From: Methanothermobacter tenebrarum
Lineage (GTDB): Archaea > Methanobacteriota > Methanobacteria > Methanobacteriales > DSM-23052
Length of the DNA stretch: 64,000 bases
Assembly (NCBI RefSeq): GCF_023167465.1
Contig: NZ_AP025698.1
Coordinates: forward strand, 992,001 to 1,056,000
Direction of reading: 5' to 3'
Positions 42,550 through 51,345 of this stretch are shown here, one piece after another. The notes under the pieces are model-generated. The model ran no database searches. It was not told the origin of the DNA and worked only from the letters and a program-made list of their open reading frames with translations. Position 1 is the stretch's first letter. The number at the start of each line of letters is the position of its first letter. Position numbers and translations under genes: made by a program.

Positions 42550-43191
42550 TCACTCTTTTTTAGCTTCTTCCTCAACCTCTTCAACTTCTTCTTCAATCTT
42601 TGGTGTTTTGATTTCCACGTCATCGGGAAGTTTGGCATCTGGGGGCATTATACGCACATACACTCCAAGTACTCCCGGTTTTAATTGTACTGTGGCGAAT
42701 CCCTCTCTGACGAATTCCATGGCTGGTTCGCCACACTTTTTAATATAACCGTCTGTGAATTTGGCCATAGCCGCCCTGGCACCTCTTATCTTCCCCGAGA
42801 TTGTTATCTCGACTCCCTGGGCGCCGGCGGCCATTATCCTCCTCATGGCTGTGTAGGCCACTCTCCTGAAGTGCATGCCCCTTTGGAGCATTGCAGCGAT
42901 CTTATGGGCCATTATCCTCGGGTTTAACTCGGGTACTTCGACTTCTTTAACTTCTACTTGGGGGTTTTCGAGTTTGAACTTGTTTTTGAGTTTCTGGGTT
43001 ATGGCTCGGACTGTTTTACCCCCGCGTCCTATTACCATGCCTGGTCTTTCTGCATAGACCACTACCATGGTACCCAGTGGCGTTACCTGGATGTCCATGC
43101 CACCATAACCTGCTCTTTCAAGCTCCTTTTCCAAATATTCGTCGATTTTTGTCCTTTTAAGGCCCTCTGTGACGAAGTCTTTTTCGATCAT
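42550..43191 (-). CDS. rps3: 30S ribosomal protein S3
   Basis: 213 residues with KH domain (VVVYAERPGMVIGRGGKTVRAITQKLK, GxxG present as IGRGG) and S3 C-terminal domain (RRIMAAGAQGVEITISGKIRGARAA). An acidic E/V-rich tail ends the protein, as in other archaeal uS3. GGGAGG site. Confidence 0.96.
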   Translation of the reverse strand: MIEKDFVTEGLKRTKIDEYLEKELERAGYGGMDIQVTPLGTMVVVYAERPGMVIGRGGKTVRAITQKLKNKFKLENPQVEVKEVEVPELNPRIMAHKIAAMLQRGMHFRRVAYTAMRRIMAAGAQGVEITISGKIRGARAAMAKFTDGYIKKCGEPAMEFVREGFATVQLKPGVLGVYVRIMPPDAKLPDDVEIKTPKIEEEVEEVEEEAKKE

Positions 43192-43195
43192 CGGA

Positions 43196-43657
43196 TTAAG
43201 CCTCCCCTAGTACTACTTGGATGTGTGTGGTTGGCCTGTTGAATGGTGTGGCTCTCCCGAATGCCCTGGGTACCCATCCTCTTATTGGCTGTCCCCTGTG
43301 ACTTGATATGTGGATTATCTTCAGGTTTTCTGTGTCCAGTCCCTTGTATTCTGCGTTGGCCTCCGCATTCTCCAAGACCTTTAGTATGTGCCTGGCTGCT
43401 TTGACCGGGTACCTGCCACTGTCCCATCCTCTGAGGCCTCTGCGGTGTCCCACCTTCTTATTGTATCTTTTGAATGGTACTGGTCGTTTCATTTGGATGA
43501 CCTCTTTAAGGTAGTCTTTGGCTTCTTCTAGTTTCATGCCCTTGAGTTCTCTGCAGATTTCCACTGCATGTTTTGGGGAGATTTGGAGTCTGAAACCGGC
43601 TGCCCTCGCTATCTTGGCTTCGTCTTCTCCCTTATAAGCGTATTTGATCCTGGCCAT
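43196..43657 (-). CDS. rpl22: 50S ribosomal protein L22
   Basis: 153 residues from the ATG at 43657 (GGGAGACAATAAA site). The uL22 core is ISPKHAVEICRELKGMKLEEAKDYL and the tunnel loop lies near KIIHISSHRGQPIRGWVPRAFG. Long archaeal/eukaryotic (L17-like) form. Confidence 0.95.
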   Translation of the reverse strand: MARIKYAYKGEDEAKIARAAGFRLQISPKHAVEICRELKGMKLEEAKDYLKEVIQMKRPVPFKRYNKKVGHRRGLRGWDSGRYPVKAARHILKVLENAEANAEYKGLDTENLKIIHISSHRGQPIRGWVPRAFGRATPFNRPTTHIQVVLGEA

Positions 43658-43673
43658 TTTATTGTCTCCCATT

Positions 43674-44084
43674 TTATTTCAGAGGAACGAACATGGATGA
43701 TCTGGTTGCGCCCATTCCCGGGTCTCCGTGTTCAACCTTTTTCCTTGTTGGTGCGAATTCTCCAAGGTAGTGTCCGATCATCTCTGGTTGGATTTTCACT
43801 TCTACGAAGTCTTTCCCATTATGTATTCCGAAGGTTAAACCCACCATCTCTGGGAGTATTATCATGTCCCTGCAGTGGGTTCTTATAACGGGTTGTCTTC
43901 CAGTCTTTTCAGCCTCTTTTTTAACCTTCCTTACCTTTTCCAATAATTTTTTTTGTCTTGGTAGGAATCCTCTTCTTAGGGATCTTCTTTGTCTAGATGG
44001 GAATAATTTTATCACATCATCTAGGGGCATTTTCTGTAATTCGCTTAATCGGTAGCCTCTGTAACTGAATTCTCTACGTGCCAA
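43674..44084 (-). CDS. rps19: 30S ribosomal protein S19
   Basis: 136 residues, archaeal uS19. REFSYRGYRLSELQKMPLDDVIKLFPSRQRRSL N-terminal part and VGLTFGIHNGKDFVEVKIQPEMIGHYLGEFAPTRK core are diagnostic. Confidence 0.96.
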   Translation of the reverse strand: MARREFSYRGYRLSELQKMPLDDVIKLFPSRQRRSLRRGFLPRQKKLLEKVRKVKKEAEKTGRQPVIRTHCRDMIILPEMVGLTFGIHNGKDFVEVKIQPEMIGHYLGEFAPTRKKVEHGDPGMGATRSSMFVPLK

Positions 44085-44108
44085 TAACTCACCTCCAACG
44101 ATATTATT

Positions 44109-44816
44109 TTATCTTCTTTTCCCGGTTCTTTTAGCTGCGATTGAGCCAACTTTTCTTCCTGGTGGTGCGTGTTTTGATACTGTTGTGGGTTTGCCTGGGT
44201 GTTGCCTGTTACCTCCACCATGGGGGTGGTCGACGGCGTTCATTGCAACGCCTCTTACAACAACGGACTTTTTACCCTTAGCCTTGAGAGCATGATATTT
44301 TTTACCTGCTTTGAGGAATGGTTTCTCTCTACGCCCCCCACCAGCCACCACACCAATTGTGGCCCTGCATTTCGGGTTTAGGGCTTTCAGTTCTCCTGAT
44401 GGTAATTCTATGACAACCTTGTCTATGTCGTGTGTGATTAGTGAAGCGTAGGTGCCTGATGATCTGACGAGTTTTCCACCGTCCCCTGGTTGGTTTTCTA
44501 TATTGTAGATTGGCGTCCCCTCTGGGATCTCACCCAATTCTAGGATGCTACCCGGTTTTATCGGCGCCGGGCTTCCATGGTATACTTCTTCCCCGATTCT
44601 AATATTCTCTGGTGCTAGTATGTAGTCTTCGTCGCCGTTGTCATATTTTACCTTGGCTATGGGGGCTGTTCTCCCAGGGTCGTGGATTATATCAACTACC
44701 CTACCCTTCATGGTCTCCTGTGATTTGTATTTTATCTTTGCCTTGAAACGGTGGGAGGCGCTCCTATATGTTGGCGTCCCCCTCCCAAGCCTCTGTGATC
44801 TTAATCTTTTACCCAT
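44109..44816 (-). CDS. rpl2: 50S ribosomal protein L2
   Basis: 235 residues, close to the usual archaeal uL2 length. The peptidyl-transferase-proximal motif GVAMNAVDHPHGGGNRQH and the KSVVVRG strand are present. Between L23 and S19, 20 and 24 nt away. Confidence 0.97.
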   Translation of the reverse strand: MGKRLRSQRLGRGTPTYRSASHRFKAKIKYKSQETMKGRVVDIIHDPGRTAPIAKVKYDNGDEDYILAPENIRIGEEVYHGSPAPIKPGSILELGEIPEGTPIYNIENQPGDGGKLVRSSGTYASLITHDIDKVVIELPSGELKALNPKCRATIGVVAGGGRREKPFLKAGKKYHALKAKGKKSVVVRGVAMNAVDHPHGGGNRQHPGKPTTVSKHAPPGRKVGSIAAKRTGKRR

Positions 44817-44836
44817 ATTATCTCTCCCCTCTCAGG

Positions 44837-45097
44837 TTAGAATACTCCTAGTTTAACTGCTATGTCCTCTGCGTTGTGTTCCTTAGCCAATTTTATATAT
44901 GCTAGTTTTTCTCCGTTGTGTGTGATTTGAGTGTTAACTCTTTCAACCTTCACGGCGAAGAGTTCCTCGAAGGCTGTTTTTATCTCCGACCTATTACTTC
45001 CCCGGTTGACTATGAATGTTAATTCATTATTTTGATCTATCAAGTTCATAGTTTTTTCTGTTACATGGGGTTTTATTATGATCTTGTATGGGTCCAT
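44837..45097 (-). CDS. rpl23: 50S ribosomal protein L23
   Basis: 86 residues from the ATG at 45097 (GGGGTGTGAAGGG site; a GTG three codons upstream opens the frame). KIIIKPHVTEKTMNLIDQNNELTFIV and KTAFEELFAVKVERVNTQIT identify uL23, a tunnel-exit docking site. Confidence 0.95.
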   Translation of the reverse strand: MDPYKIIIKPHVTEKTMNLIDQNNELTFIVNRGSNRSEIKTAFEELFAVKVERVNTQITHNGEKLAYIKLAKEHNAEDIAVKLGVF

Positions 45098-45102
45098 TCC
45101 CT

Positions 45103-45870
45103 TCACACCCCGAAGAGTTTATCAAGTTTTTCTATTGCTGATCTTGTGTATACTGTTAGTCTACCAGGGTGCGTGCCTGGTGCCAATAGTTCCGCGTTTA
45201 GGTTCTCCACCCTTATTATGTCTATGCCTGGGTGGTTCCTCGCACCTAATCTTATGCCTTTATCCTCGTGGACTACTATGAGGGGCCCCTTAGGTGTTCT
45301 GTATTTTCTCCCCCTCATCTTACCCTTCCCGGCTCTTATCTTTTTACCCTCTTTCGCCCTTATTATATCATCTATTATTCCCAGTTTTTTGAATATCCTT
45401 CTCGTCTCCTTTGTCTTTTTGATCTTGGAGAGTTCATCATCCACTACTAGTGGGATTTCCGGGATTTTGTCTGTGATATGCCCTCTCTCCTTGACTAGTT
45501 CTTTGTTGGCTGTTGCTGCTATAGCTGATCTGATGGCTAAGCGCCTTTCCTTAGCGTTTACCCTCTCATGATAGTTTTTGTATGGTTTTGGCGGGTGCGC
45601 TCTTCTACCTCCCCTGGCCTGGGGTACGAATGCCGCTCTTTGACCGCCCTTTATCCGGGGTACCATTGCGATTCCCCGGCCTGCACCGTATGATTCTGCT
45701 GAGGTTCTTTTGCCGGCCATGGGATCTGAACCCCATGGTTGTACTCTTGCTGTTTGTGCTGACATGACCGCCCTTCTTATGAGGTCTGGTCTGTATTCTT
45801 CCTCGAATATTTTGGGCAATTTTATCTCGTCTACTGGTTCTCCGTCTAGTGAGTAAACTTTAATCTTCAT
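45103..45870 (-). CDS. rpl4: 50S ribosomal protein L4
   Basis: 255 residues from the ATG at 45870; three codons upstream is a GTG. Archaeal uL4: KVYSLDGEPVDEIKLPKIFEEEYRPDLIRRAV, the tunnel loop with GAGRGIAMVPRIKGGQRAAFVPQARGGRRAHPP, and SRAVLTVYTRSAIEKL-like end. The start has only a weak ribosome-binding site, so coupling to L3 is likely. Confidence 0.95.
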   Translation of the reverse strand: MKIKVYSLDGEPVDEIKLPKIFEEEYRPDLIRRAVMSAQTARVQPWGSDPMAGKRTSAESYGAGRGIAMVPRIKGGQRAAFVPQARGGRRAHPPKPYKNYHERVNAKERRLAIRSAIAATANKELVKERGHITDKIPEIPLVVDDELSKIKKTKETRRIFKKLGIIDDIIRAKEGKKIRAGKGKMRGRKYRTPKGPLIVVHEDKGIRLGARNHPGIDIIRVENLNAELLAPGTHPGRLTVYTRSAIEKLDKLFGV

Positions 45871-45882
45871 GTGAACCACGCC

Positions 45883-46896
45883 TTAGGTTCCCTGTTTTGA
45901 TGCCGTGCTTATATATGTTATCTGGGGTGCTTCAAAGCCGCCTTCAGGTGCTCTTATGCCTTTTCTCATGACTATCAGTCTCTTAGCTGGGCCGGCTACT
46001 GAACCTTCCAGGAGGATGTGGTCGTTGCGGATGAGCCCGTATCTTATGAATCCACCCCTTGGGTTTATTTGGTCTGCTTCTGAGGCTTCTCCTATCCTGA
46101 GTATTCTCTTGTTGTATTCTGTTCTCCTATGGTAGCCCATTTGCCCTGCTTGTGGAACTGTCCACATTGTCCTTGAGGGCGTCCACGGGCCCAGGGATCC
46201 TATGTGTCTTCCCTTGCTGCTTCTCGCTGCTTTACCATATTGTATCCTGATACCCCATCTTTTCACAGGCCCCTGGAATCCTTTGCCCTTGGTCACCGCT
46301 ATCGAATCAATGTACTCCCCCTCAGAGAACACGTCACCTACTCTAATATCCTCTCCGAGCAACTCCAGTGCATATTCTAGTTTTTCCTGGGGGTTTTCAC
46401 CGCCTATGGCGCATTCAAAGATTTCAGGTTTCTTCTTTGGCAGCGCTGCTAGTCTGGGGTTGGTATGTGCCAGTATTCTTATCTCCTGGATGTGGTCCAT
46501 GTTGTCTTCTATTTTTTGGATGGCTGCTTCCTTGTTGTAGTTGTCTCCTGGTGTGGGTATTCTCCTTTTAACATCCTCTTTAAGGTTATCGGCTAGGACA
46601 TCTGTTAATGTCCAGAGTCCCCTGCTGGTTTTTTCATAGGCTCTAACACCCATTACAGTGATTGGTGGAGTTTCTATTACTGTGACAGGTGTTGTGATCT
46701 CCATGCCCTCTGTGGGCGAGTTTTTCCTATTATCCACTATTGTAACGTGGGTCATCCCGGCTTTGTAACCGGCGAAGGCTAGTGGTTTCAACTCTTGGAC
46801 TTTTGGCCAGGATTTGATCCTGGGCGTTTCCTTCGCAGCCCTTTTCCTTGGACTGTATGCCAGTGATCCTTTTCTTGGTTGATGATGTCTAGCCAT
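45883..46896 (-). CDS. rpl3: 50S ribosomal protein L3
   Basis: 337 residues, the long archaeal uL3 form. RHHQPRKGSLAYSPRKRA at the start, AGYKAGMTHVTI, KGKGFQGPVKRWGI and SLGPWTPSRTMWTVPQAGQMGYHRRTEYN are diagnostic. Second gene of the superoperon. Confidence 0.97.
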   Translation of the reverse strand: MARHHQPRKGSLAYSPRKRAAKETPRIKSWPKVQELKPLAFAGYKAGMTHVTIVDNRKNSPTEGMEITTPVTVIETPPITVMGVRAYEKTSRGLWTLTDVLADNLKEDVKRRIPTPGDNYNKEAAIQKIEDNMDHIQEIRILAHTNPRLAALPKKKPEIFECAIGGENPQEKLEYALELLGEDIRVGDVFSEGEYIDSIAVTKGKGFQGPVKRWGIRIQYGKAARSSKGRHIGSLGPWTPSRTMWTVPQAGQMGYHRRTEYNKRILRIGEASEADQINPRGGFIRYGLIRNDHILLEGSVAGPAKRLIVMRKGIRAPEGGFEAPQITYISTASKQGT

Positions 46897-46911
46897 TAGA
46901 TTATACCTCCT

Positions 46912-47703
46912 CTATTTCCATATTATGTTAAATATTGATAAGGTTGCTAGTACAGCTTCCTCGGTCCTTACTGTCTCGGTTCCATGATCCGGTATCGTAT
47001 TCAATTTGAAGTCTGCTTTGATCGTCTCTGGTAACCCCTTGTAAGGACCTCCGAATAAAATAGCCACGTCATGGGCTTTTTCTAGTCTGAATTTTACTTC
47101 ATCTAGAATAGAAGTAAGGGGCGCGCCATACTTGGATGTTGCTATGACAACATCCTTCCTCGCGGATCTTAGCGTCTCCTCGAGGCCTTTACCCGAATCC
47201 TTTACCTTGTATCCCCAGTACACATCTTCTGGTTCCTCTGGTTCTACTATTATATTCTTACCATATTTTATTATCTTGAAGGTTAGTATCTTGTTCACTG
47301 TGAGCTTTTCCCTGGATAAGGCTGGCCTGTCCGCCCCTATATCGACTATAGTCCCCTTCCTGGTTCTCTTGAGGGTTAATCCTTGTCTATATTCGCCAAC
47401 ATGTGGTTTGCCTATTGGATGATGTGGGGTGCGAAGTGGGGGGAGCACACCCACATGCCTCAGGTTAGGCGATAAAGGGAAAACTTTCCTTCGAAGGTAT
47501 TGGGGTGTATCCATATAAGCTAGGATATCCCTAATAAACTTTGCCTCTCCCCCACCTTCATCCCTATAAATTATGATCTCATCGACCCTGAATATGGCCG
47601 CTGCCCGGCCTATTATACCTACCTTATAGGTTTTTATTTTAGGATCACTTGTCTCCTCTGTTAAAGTATCTGGGATGAATATGGATAGCATCCTTTTATA
47701 CAT
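46912..47703 (-). CDS. SPOUT RNA methyltransferase, MTH1 family (SPOUT1-like)
   Basis: 263 residues. A SPOUT fold with an inserted OB-like region. FIPDTLTEETSDPKIKTYKVGIIGRAAAIFRVDEIIIY is the N-terminal alpha/beta part, and the knot/SAM region is VVIATSKYGAPLTSI, VAILFGGPYKGLPE and TIPDHGTETVRTEEAVLATLSIFN. Relatives are annotated as putative RNA (uridine-N3) methyltransferases and are the human SPOUT1/CENP-32 type; the rRNA position is unconfirmed here. It is the first gene of the superoperon, 16 nt before L3. The ATG at 47703 lies about one TATA spacing from the promoter, so the mRNA is probably leaderless. Confidence 0.87.
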   Translation of the reverse strand: MYKRMLSIFIPDTLTEETSDPKIKTYKVGIIGRAAAIFRVDEIIIYRDEGGGEAKFIRDILAYMDTPQYLRRKVFPLSPNLRHVGVLPPLRTPHHPIGKPHVGEYRQGLTLKRTRKGTIVDIGADRPALSREKLTVNKILTFKIIKYGKNIIVEPEEPEDVYWGYKVKDSGKGLEETLRSARKDVVIATSKYGAPLTSILDEVKFRLEKAHDVAILFGGPYKGLPETIKADFKLNTIPDHGTETVRTEEAVLATLSIFNIIWK

Positions 47704-47723
47704 CTATTAATCTCTATTTTCAT

Positions 47724-47740
47724 CTTTTATAAATATTTCC
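47724..47740 (-). promoter_or_regulatory. BRE/TATA promoter of the ribosomal superoperon
   Basis: On the minus strand GGAAA (BRE-like) is followed by TATTTATAAAAG. The box is centred about 27 nt before the ATG of the SPOUT methyltransferase gene, which places the transcript start at or next to the start codon. It is the strongest-looking promoter in the window and would drive the whole L3-to-S13 set of genes, perhaps with internal promoters. Confidence 0.6.
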
Positions 47741-48127
47741 ATAACCCCAAAACTTGGACTCTATCTATTAGATTACAACTGGGAACTATCCTCCCTAAAA
47801 ATTTTAACTCTATCGGCGGGAACCCCCCATATGGGAGGGTGAAAGCTGGAAAAGTTTATTTTTTGTGCTTACCTCCAAGTAGGAGGTTGAAATGTCTCAT
47901 CACCCCCTATCATAGGAGACTGTAGGCTGGATAAGTATTGTAGGGTTTGGGACAACCCAGAATTCACACCTGTGGAGATGCTACAGGTCGTCTGTAAAGC
48001 AGACCTGCAATAGCTGGTGACAGTACGGATGCTACAATAAACTGCCAATGGGAACCCCCCATACAAGCCTCAAAATGTGGAAAATCCACACTAAGGGCAC
48101 AATCCAACTGGGGGTGTCCCATACCAT
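47741..48127. other. Gene-free island B, structured
   Basis: About 390 bases with no credible gene. It holds a 51-nt block shared with island C (47804-47854), a perfect hairpin ACCTCC-AAGTA-GGAGGT (about 47870-47886), GTCTC...GAGAC, CCTGT...ACAGG, GTCTG-TAAAG-CAGAC, a TGTGGA-AAA-TCCACA hairpin near 48077-48091, and the motif GGAACCCCCCATACA at 48051-48065. The density of perfect short stems suggests one or two non-coding RNAs, strand unknown. Confidence 0.45.
47804..47854. repeat. 51-nt conserved block, copy 1 (island B)
   Basis: Aligns without gaps to 62913-62963, 36 of 51 positions identical by hand count. Predicted fold: stem GGC/GCT, internal loop GGGAA against TGAAA, then CCC/GGG closing a 4-nt loop. 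Relative to the other copy, three base pairs differ compatibly (see findings). Confidence 0.5.
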
Positions 48128-48775
48128 TCAAAGGTTCCTAACAACCCTTAAGACAATAACATCCACAAGCTTAAAATCCTTTTTATGGAAATCATATACC
48201 CTTGGGATGGGAAACCTATAATATAATCTGTGGGTTATTTTCCCACCAATCCTTTCAAAATATTCCGTGACAAAATCCTCGGACCCCCTCATATGGAACG
48301 AATAAACAACAGGGGAAATCTTAAGGGACCCCCTAATAAAGATCCTATCAGCACCACGTTTAACCATCCTCTGAGATCCGAATGGCGGATTCTGGATCAG
48401 CGTATCAACTCCCAACCTTGAAAGTTCCATAATACTATCCTTTATATCAGCTTCTATGAATCGTATCCTATCCTTAACATCCAAATCCTCAGCCGCACCC
48501 ATAGCAACCTCCAAGGCCTCCTTATCAACGTCCACGGCGAAAACCTTACCAGCCCCCAGGATAGCGGCTCCAATGGCAAATATACCAGTACCACAGGCTA
48601 AATCCATAACATTTTTGCCATGAATATCACCAAGATTATATGCAAGCCAGAGAATATCAGCAGCAATAGCCGAAGGCGTCTTATACTGCTCCAAAACAGC
48701 CTTAGGACTAATATAATCCGGTATCCTCTCAAGTAAAATTTCAAGATGCCGCTTCTTCACTATCCTATACCCCAT
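48128..48775 (-). CDS. METTL5-like class I methyltransferase
   Basis: 215 residues from the ATG at 48775 (GGGATC site; TTG and ATG starts lie 4-5 codons upstream). SAM motif VMDLACGTGIFAIGAAILGA, acidic motif VFAVDVD, and catalytic NPPFG, typical of adenine-N6 methyltransferases; the pattern with ERIPDYISPKAVLEQYKTPSAIAADIL is that of METTL5, which methylates small-subunit rRNA in eukaryotes and archaea. Substrate is inferred from the family only. Confidence 0.85.
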   Translation of the reverse strand: MGYRIVKKRHLEILLERIPDYISPKAVLEQYKTPSAIAADILWLAYNLGDIHGKNVMDLACGTGIFAIGAAILGAGKVFAVDVDKEALEVAMGAAEDLDVKDRIRFIEADIKDSIMELSRLGVDTLIQNPPFGSQRMVKRGADRIFIRGSLKISPVVYSFHMRGSEDFVTEYFERIGGKITHRLYYRFPIPRVYDFHKKDFKLVDVIVLRVVRNL

Positions 48776-48824
48776 AACAGATCCCATCAAGGGAAATCCC
48801 TAATAGGTTATTCTATCAAGGAAA

Positions 48825-48833
48825 CTTTAAATA
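48825..48833 (+). promoter_or_regulatory. TATA box of pycA-birA
   Basis: CTTTAAATA preceded by purine-rich GGAAA (BRE-like), about 60 nt before the pycA ATG. It implies a leader of about 35 nt containing the GAGAGGGTG ribosome-binding site. Confidence 0.5.
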
Positions 48834-48887
48834 ATATCCTCACAAAAATTATCATCAACAGATCTTAAAAAGAGAGGGTGTTCTCCC

Positions 48888-50369
48888 ATGTTCAACAAAG
48901 TTCTCATCGCAAACCGTGGTGAAATAGCTATAAGGGTTATGAGAGCGTGCAGAGAACTGAATATTAAAAGTGTCGCCGTATATTCGGATGCTGATAAAAA
49001 TTCATTATTCACACGTTACGCTGATGAATCACACCCCCTTGGCGGTTCAACACCATCCGAAAGCTACCTAAGAGTGGATAAAATAATAGACATAGCCGAA
49101 AAATCTGGTGCAGAGGCCATACACCCAGGTTACGGTTTCCTAGCCGAAAACCCGAAACTTGGCATGGAATGTGAAAAACATGGCATAAAACTCATAGGCC
49201 CCAAAAGTTCAGTTATTGAAGCCATGGGTGACAAGATAAGAGCAAGGAAACTCATGAAAAAGGCCAAGGTCCCAGTAGTCCCGGGTACAATAGAGGGTGT
49301 AAAGGATGCTGAAAAAGCCATTAAAATCGCAGAGGAGATAGGCTACCCGGTCATGGTAAAAGCATCCGCCGGGGGTGGTGGCATAGGTATGAGAACAGTC
49401 TACGAGGAAGACGAGCTTGTAAGGGCCATAGAATCTACACAATCGGTAGCATCATCCGCCTTCGGGGACTCCACAGTTTATATAGAAAAGTACCTTGAAA
49501 AGCCAAGGCACATTGAATTCCAGGTGCTTGCAGACGAACACGGGAACATAATACACCTTAACGAGAGGGAATGTTCAATACAACGCAGGCACCAGAAATT
49601 GATAGAGGAAGCCCCCTCCCCTATAATGACACCCGAACTCAGGGAGAGGATGGCTGCAGCGGCTGTCAGAGCCGCTAAGCATATAGGTTACACCAATGCT
49701 GGTACAGTGGAATTCCTATATTCCAATGGGGACTTCTATTTCCTCGAGATGAACACAAGAGTCCAGGTAGAACACCCTATAACAGAGGTTATAACAGGCG
49801 TGGACATAGTAAAGGAACAGATAAGAATCGCAGCCGGCGAAGAACTCTCCTATTCACAGGATGAGATAAGTATAAGGGGTCATGCTATTGAATGTCGCAT
49901 AAACGCAGAGGATCCCCTATCAGATTTCAAACCGACACCAGGTAGGATAACAGGTTACAGGTCACCTGGTGGCATAGGGGTTAGGGTTGACAGTGGCGTT
50001 TATATGAACTATGAGATCCCAAGCTACTATGATTCCATGATATCAAAGCTTATAGTATGGGGTCGCGACCGTGCAGAGGCCATTGAAAGGATGAAAAGAG
50101 CCCTCGCAGAGTATATAATATTGGGTGTTAAGACAACCATACCATTCCATAAGGCTATAATGAGGAACGAGGCCTTCAATAGGGGAGAACTCCACACACA
50201 CTTTGTAGACCATCATAGGAAGCAGATCGAAGAGGAGATGAAAAGGATAGTCATCGAGGATAAAGAGATGGTAACCAGGCTACAATCAACATTCCTACCC
50301 CCAAAGAAGGTTGCCGCGATCTCAGCGGCAATAGGAAATTATATAGCATCCAACAAAAAGGTGTTATAG
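48888..50369 (+). CDS. pycA: Pyruvate carboxylase subunit A (biotin carboxylase)
   Basis: 493 residues. Carboxylates the biotin of the separate B subunit with ATP and bicarbonate, giving oxaloacetate for biosynthesis. ANRGEIAIRVMRAC at the start, HPGYGFLAENPK, the ATP-grasp glycine loop KASAGGGGIGMR, ECSIQRRHQKLIEEAPSP, EMNTRVQVEHPITE with the metal ligands, and RINAEDP. The C-terminal ~40 residues (EEEMKRIVIEDKEM) extend beyond the usual carboxylase. The biotin/carboxyltransferase subunit is not in the window. Confidence 0.95.
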   Translation: MFNKVLIANRGEIAIRVMRACRELNIKSVAVYSDADKNSLFTRYADESHPLGGSTPSESYLRVDKIIDIAEKSGAEAIHPGYGFLAENPKLGMECEKHGIKLIGPKSSVIEAMGDKIRARKLMKKAKVPVVPGTIEGVKDAEKAIKIAEEIGYPVMVKASAGGGGIGMRTVYEEDELVRAIESTQSVASSAFGDSTVYIEKYLEKPRHIEFQVLADEHGNIIHLNERECSIQRRHQKLIEEAPSPIMTPELRERMAAAAVRAAKHIGYTNAGTVEFLYSNGDFYFLEMNTRVQVEHPITEVITGVDIVKEQIRIAAGEELSYSQDEISIRGHAIECRINAEDPLSDFKPTPGRITGYRSPGGIGVRVDSGVYMNYEIPSYYDSMISKLIVWGRDRAEAIERMKRALAEYIILGVKTTIPFHKAIMRNEAFNRGELHTHFVDHHRKQIEEEMKRIVIEDKEMVTRLQSTFLPPKKVAAISAAIGNYIASNKKVL

Positions 50370-51341
50370 ATGAATTATAAGATCCTCGAGTTCCTATATG
50401 AGAACAGGAAAAGATTCGCGTCTGTAGATGAGATAGCGTCAAAATTAGGCCTTGAACCTGATAAGATCCTGGAGGTACTTAAGATCCTTGAGGATAGGGG
50501 TTATAAGTTCGAGAAATCAGAGGAAGGTTATAGATTAAAGGAGCCAACAGGCAACCTGTCACCAGCTAGGATAAAGGATGGCCTTAATACGCGTTATATT
50601 GGCAAGGAAATCTATTGTTTTGACGAGGTTGACTCCACTAATATTATAGCCAAGGAACTTGCAGAGGACGATGCCAGAGAGGGTACGGTTGTCATAGCAA
50701 AAACCCAGACAAGGGGCCGTGGTAGGCGGGGTAAAAAGTGGATATCACCCCGTGGCGGTATATGGATGTCAATAATATTAAGACCAGAGATACCACCAGC
50801 AGAGGCACCCCATTTAACCCTCGTAACTGGTGTTGCAGTTGCCAAAACCCTCAAGAGGGAGTTTGGTTTAGATGTTGGGATAAAATGGCCAAATGATATA
50901 CTCATCGGGGACAAGAAAGTCTGCGGTATATTAATGGAGGCCCATGCCCGTTTTAACACCATAGAATATATCGTTGTGGGTATAGGGATAGATACGAACG
51001 TTGACGTGGACTTGTTCCCTGAAGAATTCCGAGAAGGGGCCACCTCCCTCAAAAAGGAGCTTGGAAGGGAAGTTGATTCTGTCGATCTTATTAGGAAGCT
51101 TTTAGTCGAATTTGAGAAGGTTTATGATGATTTCAAGAATGGGGGGTTCCCTGAGATATTAAATGAGTGGAGAAGATTCTCAAAGACTATAGGAAGTTAT
51201 GTTGAGATTAGGAAACAGTTGGGGGAGACTGTAAGGGGGGAGGCTGTTGGCGTGAACAGCGAAGGCGCCCTCATATTAGAATTAGATAATGGGGATTTGA
51301 GGAAGATAGTCTCAGGGGAATGTATACATTTAAGAAGTTAG
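50370..51341 (+). CDS. birA: Biotin-protein ligase with N-terminal HTH (BirA)
   Basis: 323 residues starting directly after the pycA stop. Residues 1-60 are a winged helix (SVDEIASKLGLEPDKILEVLKILEDRGY), so it may also act as a repressor as in E. coli. The ligase domain has DSTNIIAKELA, the biotin/ATP loop GRGRRGKKWISPRGG and KWPNDILIGDKKVCGILME; a small SH3-like C-terminal domain follows. It biotinylates the pyruvate carboxylase B subunit, which explains the operon. Confidence 0.93.
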   Translation: MNYKILEFLYENRKRFASVDEIASKLGLEPDKILEVLKILEDRGYKFEKSEEGYRLKEPTGNLSPARIKDGLNTRYIGKEIYCFDEVDSTNIIAKELAEDDAREGTVVIAKTQTRGRGRRGKKWISPRGGIWMSIILRPEIPPAEAPHLTLVTGVAVAKTLKREFGLDVGIKWPNDILIGDKKVCGILMEAHARFNTIEYIVVGIGIDTNVDVDLFPEEFREGATSLKKELGREVDSVDLIRKLLVEFEKVYDDFKNGGFPEILNEWRRFSKTIGSYVEIRKQLGETVRGEAVGVNSEGALILELDNGDLRKIVSGECIHLRS

Positions 51342-51345
51342 GCTT

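Noticed and set aside
47741..48127. Box H/ACA or C/D guide RNA in island B
   Set aside because: I saw no convincing ACA box after a hairpin and no paired C and D boxes at the right spacing.
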